A stretch of 64,000 nucleotides of DNA from Trifolium pratense (Eukaryota; Streptophyta; Magnoliopsida; Fabales; Fabaceae): contig NC_060064.1 of the NCBI RefSeq assembly GCF_020283565.1, positions 16,140,337 to 16,204,336 of the forward strand, given 5' to 3'. The notes under the pieces are model-generated. The model made no database searches and had not been told where the DNA came from. It worked only from the letters and a program-made list of their open reading frames with translations. Made by a program: the position numbers and the translations under genes. This document shows, in pieces, positions 22,669 through 32,283 of this stretch (its first letter is position 1; every line of letters begins with the position of its first letter).

Positions 22669-25376
22669 ATTTCTTGAAACCCCACACCTACTTTTGTTAG
22701 CTTTTTTGAATAAGATGGTTAAGATTTTTCGTATCCAATTGACATGGGGTGAGCATGGATTTGTATTTCTAATTTATACATTTGATTTATTAATTAATAG
22801 TTAATATTATTCACTTTACACTCTATATAGTGATTTGCACTTTAGAGAACATTGGTTTGCAGGGGTCTAGGTCCCACTTCTTTACAGTTAAAGTGTTTGA
22901 GTATGAATACAAAAAAAATGTGTTTGAGTCTAGTCACTAGGTTACGTGACAAAAAATATATTCTTTTGTATATTTTTAGGCAAAACTACACCCAAATTTG
23001 ATCTTTTTTCCGAATTGGATGGTCATTTAAGTTTGTTTTTGTTTTTTATTCTAAATTATTTTTTATATTACATTTAGTTTGCATTTGTTAGTCTCTACTC
23101 TTTAACAAGTTTGCTTAAAAAGAAGTATGTGCGTCATTTTAATGTTTAAAATAACCCAAATAAATCACGGCTGTAATTTTGCCAAATTTTATATTTGAGA
23201 AAACATGTAAAATATATTGGATACATATGCATGCTATAGTGCATGTGATGTTTGAGATAAGGACCATTTTGTGGACCAAAAAGAAAAGAGTTGAGGACCA
23301 TTTTGCATATTCTAATTCTAAAGCTTAAGGTTCCTTTAGAAAAGAAAGCAAAAAAAATAAAAGGAACTTAAGGATTAAACAATATCTATTTCAAATTTAA
23401 TTATTTAAATTAGACATTTCCCCTCAAAGCCTGGTGCTATAATACTCCTTGCGGGGACACCAACAAAAAAAACTTCCGATGATGAATTGTTTTCTTTAAT
23501 TCGATCTCTAAATGTTTTTTTGCAATGGAGTTAGTGGCGCAAAAAGAATTAATATAAAGTTCAGAACTTCGATCTCTAAAGTAATTGAAAAATTTCGATC
23601 TCTGAATCGATTACTAACGGTTGTAGTATATGTCTCCCATATGATATCTCAAAAGAAACTTCATTGCTCCAATCATAATCAGATTTTTGCTCACCAAAAT
23701 TCAAAAGCAGTGTTATCATAAAAGTGAGTAATGTAGTAAAAAAAAAGTACTATAGCTACTAGTACTAAATAAGCTGCAATCATTAAGATGATCATGACCA
23801 TTCTACCAAAATATATATGACCATGATGATGAATTATGGATTTCAGTCTTTTGTATCCTTTTATTATTCTTCCACATGGGTTTGCAACTCATTCTCATGA
23901 GCAAGAATAAGAAGGAATAACATTGAATCGGCAAGGATCACGGAATAAAGGATACCACCAAATAAATTAAAAGTCACATAATGATAAAATGGAATATATG
24001 TGATTCACCAAAACCATTTTCATTGGCCACAATACAAGTATCTATCATGACCAAATAATTGTACAAACTTGTAGGAAAAATAATAGCAATACTATAGAAA
24101 ATAGACACAAGTTTATATAGGCCTTAAGTGCTTATTATTTATTTGGTCGGTTTCAAAGCCACATGATAGGTCAATTTGAATTGGTTGCTACATGAGTATC
24201 ATAAAATGTGAAAGTGCTTTGAGGGGGAAAGTACACCAAGACATTTGAGTAAAAGGGTTAGAGGAAGGAACAGAGATTGTGAAATTTGTTACCTGTCAAC
24301 AAGGTTAAAATAAACACAAATAAGTTGAAAATGACTTGTTGGCTAAGGTTGTCAATGACAACTTCCATTGGTTGCACACTTGAACTGCACATGGGTGTAC
24401 AAATTCTAATTTGTAGGAATTACACTCCCCTTGTCACCAAAGATTCCTTTGTTTATGTTTAGTGTTTTACTTTATGTTCAATATTCTACCTATTCTAAAT
24501 ACTGCCAATGATTGTTGCCAGTCATAGAATGTGCTGACATTTTATTTAGTAGTATTTAAGACTCTATCAACATACTATCATTTTACTTTGAATGATAGGT
24601 GTTAGGATTGGGATTACGTGACTTTATTGCGGGAAAGTCACCGCGACTTTGGATCAACTTGGTCCGCATGATGAATCAAACATGTTCCGAAGAGCAATTG
24701 GCGGGGGGGGGGATCCTTCTTCATCGAGGGTTGTGATAGACGGATGATATGTTGATATGTCACAATCACACACGTGGACACTCAAATTTGGCCACGTGTC
24801 AGCAAAATCTAACCGGAGCAGAACTTTTTTTTTTTGTCGATAAATTGACTAATTAAAATGCGAACTCAGTTTACAATGAAACTAGCAAACATTTTTTTCC
24901 AATTTTTTTTTTATAAATTTACACATTCACTACTTAACTAAGGAGTAAAATTAAAAATTCAGAAAACGATTGAGAAGCTGAGGGTGCCCTCTCAATCTCA
25001 ATGATAGAATTATAGGCAACGTGTTTGTGATTTCCAAAGGAACCGACACTCCCAAGGAGTGAACACTTTAGAGCAGTACTAGTACACCTGTAGAAGGTGT
25101 TCCTAGATTGGGACTTGATAGTGTTTGTGTCACTATTACCATGTGTGTGTTTGTTTCTCTGAACCTTCCATTTCCACCACTACTTAATCAATTTAATTTG
25201 GGTACACAATCCTATGTATGATGCGTACAGATTTGGGACGACCCTACACATTCATTCACTACCCTGATCTTTTTTGCTGTAAGTAGTTTCTAATCCCATC
25301 AAATTACTATCCTATCTAGCTGCTGCTACTGCTACTTACTACTTGCTGTAAGTAGTTTCTTTAACCCAACAACAAC
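22669..25376. other. Intergenic left flank of the nested retrotransposons
   Basis: No gene recognised. Two G-box type words (CACGTGG near 24772 and CCACGTGTCA near 24792) sit about 25 bp apart in a less AT-rich patch at 24600-24820. The phrase 'gctgtaagtagtttct' occurs twice near 25277 and 25346. Confidence 0.4.
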
Positions 25377-25381
25377 CTTCT

Positions 25382-25835
25382 TGATCTTAACTGTTGATCA
25401 GAACAGGTAGAAGGCCAGCTGGAAGTCCGTTGAGCAGGTGGTAGGCAGCAAATCCGAGCAGATGATCCACGGAGGGGGGGTTGTACCTGCAGGTGCTCCG
25501 ATGCCTAAGTCAGTAAGGGTAGAGAGCAAAAGAGATACTAGAGAGAAGTTAGAGAGAGAGAGTAATTGCAATAATGAATAGTGTTCTACCTTGCTCTCCC
25601 AAGAGGGAGAGTATTTATAGCCCCCAGCTCTGGGCCAAAGGTCCTCTTAGTGGGCTGGACTAGCCAAGGCCCATTAAGAGGGACTGCCAAGATATTACCC
25701 TTAGATAATGGGTAGAGTAGTAATTTTACCCTATCTTGGTGGAGAGGTTGTGCCATGCTGACATGGAGGTGGTTGGACAAGCCATGTGGACTTTGTGAGG
25801 GTCTAGGTGGACTAGCATTAGTCTAGTCCAGAACA
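25382..25835 (-). repeat. 3' LTR of the Gypsy element
   Basis: 454 bp. On the minus strand it begins TGTTCTGGACTAGACTAATG and ends GTTAAGATCA. It contains TATAAATA (reverse complement of 25612-25619). Confidence 0.95.
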
Positions 25836-25856
25836 GGAGCCCCCCAAGTCGTTGCT
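25836..25856 (-). other. Polypurine tract of the Gypsy element
   Basis: The minus strand reads AACGACTTGGGGGGCTCC directly before the 3' LTR. Position and G-run match the plus-strand primer of Tat elements. Confidence 0.75.
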
Positions 25857-25939
25857 CCTAGGGATAGGAGTGATGACTTTAAAGGTGTGCCCAAGTGCAG
25901 AAGGAAATCTCCTTGCAACCTCTCTTGAATAATTGTGGA

Positions 25940-26300
25940 CGAGGAAGGTGCTCGTCAAGGCCTTGCTCGTAGCAGGTGTTTGCAATGTTTTGCCCGAATC
26001 GATCTTTCAAGGGTGTCTAATATCTTGCTCGTAATTAAGGTTACGAGGAAGTATGCGTTGCTCGTATCTCCTGCGAGGAGATGTTGTACGAGATGGAATT
26101 GTTGCTCGTTGCTATAGCGAAGATGTAACAACGAGAAGCATTGTTGCTCGCCACGATGACGAGGAGATAATTCATAATGAAAAATTGTTGCTCGTTTGAT
26201 GTGCCGGAGAAGATAGCGACGAGGAGGTTTAAGATCATAATTGACTGAAGAGGGACGTGCTCGTTACTTCCACGAGGAGTTGCTTGCGTACGAGCACGTC
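25940..26300. repeat. Degenerate tandem repeats with TTGCTCGT core
   Basis: At least eight TGCTCG(T/C) words occur between about 25949 and 26262. Most are followed some 20-30 bp later by 'acgag(g/a)a'. In the clearest part the period is about 40-50 bp. The block lies between the Gypsy PPT and the antisense gene leader. Confidence 0.6.
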
Positions 26301-26389
26301 TTGTTGGAAGAAATATGTTTATTTTTTATTTTTACGAGGGGGTGTATAAACCGTTGGATCAAAGCGTTCCCTCGCTGTAGTGGCCTTTA

Positions 26390-27446
26390 ATTTCTTTAAA
26401 TAGAGGGGAGTGGATTTATTTTTCACATTCCACTCTCTCTCTTCGTTTGTTGCTGCTAGGATTCTCTGGGAGCTTTGCTCAAGTGTCAAATCTCGTTCTT
26501 TGAATCCTCTTCGAATTCAAGGTATTCCTCAAATTTCTTCTTATGATTTGCTTGTTTAGATCTAGTTTTTATTGTTTTTTGCTCAGTTTGGGTGTTTTTA
26601 TGGGTTTTGCTATGAAGAACATGATGAACGTAGGATGAATTTTCCGGGCACCATATGAAACTTCCGAGCACTAGATTAGCGAAGTATAGATTTCTGGGTA
26701 GATTTAGGAGTATCAGTTGTGAATCCGAGCACCCTTTGTTTGGGAAAGAAGAGTAGTGATCGTGCTCCGCATAGGGGAGCGCACTTTGTAACATGTGAAA
26801 TCGTGCTCGGCATAGGGGAGCGCCCTTTGTAACATGTGAAATCGTGCTCGGTATAGGGGCTTTAAATCCGTGCAAATGAATCCGAGCACACCGTGAAATC
26901 ATGCTCGGTATATGGGCTGCTCGACGCAGATTAGAGTAAATTTTCCATGTTTTAGGATTTGCCGTGCTCTTCGAATCTGCTCGGTATTAAATTATTTGTA
27001 GTAATTAGAGTAACAAGACTATTATGCCGAGCACCTTTATTATGTCGAGCACCCTCAAGACTGTTATGTTGAGCACCCTTTCTTGTGCTATCATGCCGAG
27101 CACCAATAATCTGGGTAATTATAATTTTGGAAAAAATCGTGCTCGGATTTATCCTCCTCCATGCTCGGAATTATTGCACTCGGCGCATGGTCCTCCGTGC
27201 TCGGATTAGTCGTCCCGTGCTCGGATTTTTAGGTCCTCCGTGCTTTGGAATTATGTCAATATTTTTGTTGTGAAAAATTCGTGATGGGGAGCCTCCTCCC
27301 CGGTTTGTGTGTTGCCACTTGGTAAGGGCTTTGGCTGGGGACAGCGTCCTCGGCCTATTCTGCGCTCTTTCACTTGAATTGCGGTGAAAGGGTGGATTTG
27401 ATTGACTGTCGAATTCACTTTGTTTTCACTGCTTTTCAGGTTCCAT
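26390..27446 (+). promoter_or_regulatory. Promoter-like region and intron-bearing 5' leader of the antisense gene
   Basis: On the plus strand TTTAAATAGAGG near 26394 resembles a TATA box. It is followed by a pyrimidine-rich leader (ttccactctctctcttcg) and a possible donor AAG^GTATTC near 26520. A clear acceptor TTTTCAG^GTTCC at 27439 lies 8 nt before the ATG. The proposed leader intron contains a 51-bp unit repeated about twice (around 26760-26860, with 'gtgctcggcataggggagcg'). The start site and intron are inferred. Confidence 0.5.
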
Positions 27447-29416
27447 ATGTCAGATATCGAGGAGGTAGTGGAAAGTCAAGGGGTCGTGAGGTACAGATTA
27501 TTTGATACGATTACTGATCCTGAGTTGGATTGGGTTGGTCCTGAGCCCCGGGGGATAGCTTCTGTGCTTACTCCCAATGATCCGAATTTGCACACAGTGG
27601 TCGAGCGGAGGAGGAGGAATGATCCGGTTAACTGGCTAGTTTATATGCTCGACGAGGGTCAAAGAGTGTGCTCTTCTTTTGACAGATATGGTTTTGCCAT
27701 GTATGAGCTTGTTTTTAAGGAGCTAAGACTTCGATTGTCGTTTAGTCCTCTTATGATAGGAGTACTTAGGAGATTAAGGGTTGCCCCTTCCCAGCTTCAT
27801 CCAAATTCGTGGGCATTTATTTTGGCTTTTGAGCACCTTTGTGGGTATAGGGGTGTTCGACCTACTCTTCCCCTTTTCTTCCGAATTTTTAAGGTCCAGC
27901 GAAAGACCACGAGGGGTGAAGATCGAGCGGTTCCCCGGCAGAATTGGGTATCGCTGAAGCAACAAGATGACGTGAGGCTTTTTAAGTTATTCACTGATTC
28001 CGTGCGGAACTTTAAGGAGAGGTATTACATTGTCCGACCAGAGTCTTCTGCTGCCCTGGATAATCTGTTGGAGCCTAGACCTGATTTGGATGAGCACGGG
28101 GTTGCTCGTAGGGATGCCGCCGGGAGGGTTTTGACTAGGATGGAACCCAAGTTTCCTTTAAGTTGGACATATGCCCATTTTCATAAGGATCCTCGTCAGT
28201 ATGTGGTAAGGGATGCTGATTTATCCGCTGAGGACAGGGCCAGCTTTGAAGATTTGAAGAATTTTGTTGGAGGTTTCACCCCTGCTGTGTGGGTGAACAG
28301 GAGGGGTGAAATTATTGTAGATGAGGATGGGAACCCGAAGACCTCCAAGAGGTCTATCAATACCCGGGAACTCCTTGAATGTAGAAATGCCGAGGAAGTG
28401 AGGATCTGCTTGGGTATAACGTGCTCGTATTTCACTTACTTTTCTTAAAATATTTTATCTGTCTTTGCTTTATTTTTGACCTTGTCTTATTTTTTCTTGC
28501 AGGTAGGATGGAGTCTATTGCTGATCGCATGTTGAAGGCTGCAGTTAATGAAAGAGCGTCAGGCAAGGGAAAGAAGAAAAAGGTGGCAGCCAAGAGTCCT
28601 CCGCGAATCCGTCTTGGGACTCCTGTTGCGCAAGGGTGCTCATCGCGGGGAGGTGGTTCTGGTACTCCTTCCTCTGTTCAGCGTCCTCCTCAGAAGAGGG
28701 CGAGGGAAGGTGATCGTCCTGAGACAGGCATGGGAGAAATGACCGGCTTTCCTGTTCCCCGGTGTTATACCGTGTCCAGATTTTTTGACATGTACCCTCC
28801 TGTGATCGCTGATGCTGAGAAGGTTGCCATTCTCGAGCAAGAAACTGATGCGAGGAGGGCACAACATGCTCAGGATATGGCCGGAGTCATACGGATGATG
28901 GAGAGTGCTCTGGTGCTCGGTGATGAGCGGGACAGACTGGAGGAGGAAAGAGATGCATTTCAGGTTAGGATTGGGAAGCTTAAGTCCCGCATCGTCCATC
29001 TAGAAAATGATCAAGCGGATTATGAGGAGAAGAAAAAGATCTTCGGGGATCAGACGGTCGAGCTTCGCATGAGGACCGAGGAGTTAGATGCTGCCCGGGC
29101 AGAAGTGGAGCGACTGACTGCAGCTATGGCATCGTGCGAGGGTGAGCACCCAGCTGCCGCAGGCTTGACTACCCGAGCAGAGCTTGTTGAAGCCATTGCT
29201 CAGCTATCTGCTGATTGCGTTGAAGGTGCTGTCTATGCTTTTGAGAATGCTAAGCAGCAGATGCTGTTTCTTAATCCCGAGCTGAATTTAGTCGTGAAGG
29301 GCATGCATGTTAATGGAAGGATCGAAGGTGATCGCATCGTTGTTCCTGAGGGGTTGGAAACCGAGGAGGCTTCAGATGAGGAGGAGGGAACCGAGGAGGG
29401 TGATCGTGATGAGTAG
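27447..29416 (+). CDS. Antisense retrotransposon gene, 'putative gypsy-type transposon' domain plus coiled coil (2 exons)
   Basis: Lies on the strand opposite gag-pol between integrase and 3' LTR. Exons 27447-28413 and 28503-29416 are joined by an 89-nt GT-AG intron (donor TTGG^GTATAA, acceptor TTGCAG^GTAGG) with matching phase, giving 626 codons. Residues about 95-150 contain LSFSPLMIGVLRRL then LHPNSWAFILAFEHLCGY, matching the plant 'Transposase (putative), gypsy type' family that sits in such elements. Exon 2 has a basic stretch (GKGKKKKVAAK, nuclear-signal-like), a long heptad-rich coiled coil (about residues 440-550) and an acidic tail rich in EE and DE. Function is unknown. Both exons are fully open. 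I chose ATG 27447 because it follows the acceptor. Confidence 0.8.
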
Positions 29417-29933
29417 GAGTTTTAATGCTCTTTGTATCTTATTTTTCTTTAGTAGTCTTTTGGGGCCTATGTGCCATGGTTTGTAATATTTGAACAAGTG
29501 GGCTTTTATCCCAATTTACTTTCTATGACGATTTCGGGTGTGTTCCCGTTTATTATTGTGCTCGTTTATAGCTGCTCGCCTATACCTGTTCGCATGTATG
29601 TTTCCTCGTTTTTTAACTTAGAAAATTCTACCAAATTTTGTTGTTTAAAGTTTCGACCGGGGAGCCTCCCCGTCTAATGACTTAGAAATTTTTTTGATGA
29701 AATTTTGTTGTTTAAAATTTCAACCCATTTCGTGCCGGGGATCTTACCTCCCCGTTTTTGAGGTGCTCGTCTGGGCATGCTGGTATGCTCATTCGAGCAA
29801 GTTGGTATGCTAAGTTTTGCCTGTTTATTTTTTATGCCTGTTTTGTATACTTATCATATTTTTGCATGTATGAATGCTGCGCTCGTTGTTATTTTGCCGG
29901 GGAGGTCTCCCCTGCTTGATACTGAGCATGTTT
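29417..29933. other. Gypsy internal spacer with GGGGAG/CTCCCC palindromes
   Basis: Downstream of the antisense gene. Short palindromes of the type CGGGGAG-N-CTCCCCG recur at about 29658, 29737 and 29897, and a related one lies at 27285 in the leader intron. It includes the left copy (29929-29933) of the Copia target duplication TGTTT. No protein is recognised. Confidence 0.5.
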
Positions 29934-31055
29934 TGAAGGTGTGAAAACACAAGAAGGGGGGGGTTGAATTGTGTTTTAGCTAAGTTAAAACTTTTTCAAG
30001 TTCTTAACTCAACTACGTTAGCAGCGGAAAAGTAACACAATAAATAACAAGTTAAGGAGATAGAGAGAGAGATCACACAAGCAATTTATACTGGTTCCTC
30101 TCACAAAACGAGAGTAGTCCAGTCCCCTTGCACTTCCAAGGGAGTTCACTATAATCACACAAGATTACACCTGCTCAAGCACACAAGCAAGAGACTTCAC
30201 AACTATGCTCAAGCACACAAGCTTAAGACTTCACACTTAAACACACAAGTTTAAGTTACACACTTAAGCACACAAGCTTAAGTTTCCTCAAGTAATGGTA
30301 AAGTATATAAAAATATACAAATGCTCTTAGATGAACCTAAAGAGAGCAAATACAAATATTACAGAGTATTTGGCTAAAGTGCAAAAACACTTAAGAAAGG
30401 TTCAGAGCTTGTATATCACAGAGTTCAGAGTTTGTTCAGCGCACGTTCAAATCTTGATAATTGTATATTGTTGTAGCTGATCCTTCTAGTATATATACCA
30501 CTAGAAAAGAGTCGTTGCAAAGGAGCCGTTGGAGTTGATAACCTTTTGTCTTCAAGCAGTCTGTCTTGATGCAGTTTGGTTGTATCCAAAACTAAGAAAG
30601 AGTTTCAGTTACTTTGACTACTGCAGAGTGGACTTTCCTTATTCAGCTAACAAAACTGAAGACCCACGTTCTCAAGATAGGACAGACAAAACAGAGGTAG
30701 CTGAGCTGATCAGACTTGAAAGGTCCTTTTCTTCATTGGAAGAAGAGTTGACTAGTAAAGAGAATCTTCACAGCTTTCAAAGAGATCTTCAGAGTTTGAT
30801 GAAGCTCGTAGACAGACAAGAAGTACTGAAGTCTTCATCCTCTGAACGTTGTAACCTCTGAAGTCCAACATCTTCTGAGCGCTTGTGAACTTCTGAATTC
30901 ACATCCTCTGAACTTCACTCAGAGCTTATATGATGCTTATATCTGCGCACTTAAAGTAAATTTTTAGTCCTTCCAATTGTTTATTAATACTTTGTTATCA
31001 TCAAAACCTTTATAGATTTAGGGGCAAACATTTTTAAATCAATTTTGTTCCAACA
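29934..31055 (-). repeat. 3' LTR of the Sirevirus
   Basis: On the minus strand it begins TGTTGGAACAAAATTG and ends ACCTTCA. At about 30170-30290 it holds imperfect tandem copies of 'ctcaagcacacaagcttaag'. Confidence 0.95.
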
Positions 31056-31510
31056 ATCTCCCCCTTTTTGATGATGACAAACATAAGTATTAATTGACAA
31101 TTGTTGTTAAATTAACTTATCATGTTTCTCTTAGGTTTATGAGGTTTGCAAGCTCCCCCTAAGATTGATACTCCATAAAGTCTGAACTTTATGTTTTATC
31201 CATGATATTTTAATTTAGTATAAGATTAAGATGTTTTGAAATAAAACAAATTTCATATCTTTCTTCAGAGTGAGAGGTTTGCAAGCTCTCCCCCTAAGTC
31301 TCATAAGGCTAAGTTAAAATTGCACTCTTAACTTATCCTTACTTATGAAATTTATTTCAGTTTCAACTAACTTAGTCTCCGCATTGAAATACGTAAGACA
31401 ACTTAAAAGAAACAACTTTTAATTTAACAGATAAAAGCGAGATAAAAGGCGTGGTTTCAGTTTTGGAACATATCAATTAATGCGTAACTACTCCCCCTTT
31501 TGTCATTATC
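31056..31510 (-). other. Cluster of polypurine tracts of the Sirevirus
   Basis: Minus-strand purine tracts: AAAAAGGGGGAGAT directly at the LTR (31056-31072), CTTAGGGGGAGC near 31152, CTTAGGGGGAGAGC near 31288 and ACAAAAGGGGGAGTAG near 31490. Multiple PPT copies are an established Sirevirus feature. The LTR-proximal one is the likely primer. Confidence 0.8.
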
Positions 31511-31636
31511 AAAAAGTAAAACAAAGTTATAAAACCAAGACAGTCAAAGAAAGAAGAGTGGTTGTTACAAAGGTGAATTAATTTCAAAAACGAAAACCAA
31601 CGCGCTCAAGGGTTTATAAAAAGTGAACGAGTTAAC

Positions 31637-32002
31637 ATGCCTTCTTCACGTAAAAACAAGAGTAAACAAGTGAAGCAAGAGAAAGTAGGAATAATGAAAA
31701 GATTTAGTTTACGCATCGCAGAGTTTAAGAGAAGGAAAGAAGACGAAAAACGCGAAGACGATGAGAAGAAGAAAAAAGATAACAAGAAACCACAAGATGC
31801 TGAGATAATAATCATCTCATCAGACTCAGAAGCTGAAGAGAATGAAGATGATGCTGACTATGTGGAGTTCTTGGCTAGCTATGTTCCAGAAGAGGAACAA
31901 GAAGAAGAAGAACAAGAGCAAAACCCAGATCCCATTGAAATATCATCAGAGGATGCTGAGGAGAAATCAGAGATTTCTTCTGAGTTTTATCCATCTGATT
32001 AA
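31637..32002 (+). CDS. Antisense small ORF in the Sirevirus: charged protein with SIM-like motifs
   Basis: 121 codons on the strand opposite gag-pol, between the env-like ORF and the PPTs. The N-terminal half is strongly basic (Lys/Arg/Glu mixed). The C-terminal half is acidic, with two hydrophobic-acidic patches, EIIIISSDSEAEENEDD (about residues 55-71) and PIEISSEDAEE (about 97-107). Both resemble SUMO-interacting motifs (hydrophobic core flanked by Ser/acid). AATAAA at 32060 follows the stop by about 60 nt. TATAAA at 31614 is too close to the ATG to be its TATA box. No family is recognised. The ORF could be a chance antisense reading, though its two-domain charge pattern argues for selection at some time. 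Confidence 0.5.
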   Translation: MPSSRKNKSKQVKQEKVGIMKRFSLRIAEFKRRKEDEKREDDEKKKKDNKKPQDAEIIIISSDSEAEENEDDADYVEFLASYVPEEEQEEEEQEQNPDPIEISSEDAEEKSEISSEFYPSD

Positions 32003-32283
32003 GATTAGGTTGTCTTTTTCTTTTTCTTTTTACCAATGTACTCTACATTATCAGATCATTAATAAAAATTTTCGTTTTTAAAAGCATCTTGTGTTCTTGT
32101 GTTCTTATGTATCAAGAAAATATAGATATCAAGTGGACAAAAAAAAATAAGTAATCAATCAAAACATAAACAAAAACTTGAAATAGATAAACCAGAAAAA
32201 GTGTTTAGAAGGTAAACAAGGAAATAAACATGACAAAATAAGCAAGCAAAACATAAAAATATGAAGAAAATGTGCATAGAATC

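Noticed and set aside
30529..30861. 110-codon ORF present in both Sirevirus LTRs
   Set aside because: Lies wholly in the LTR opposite to transcription, duplicated only because LTRs are duplicated; no recognisable domain.
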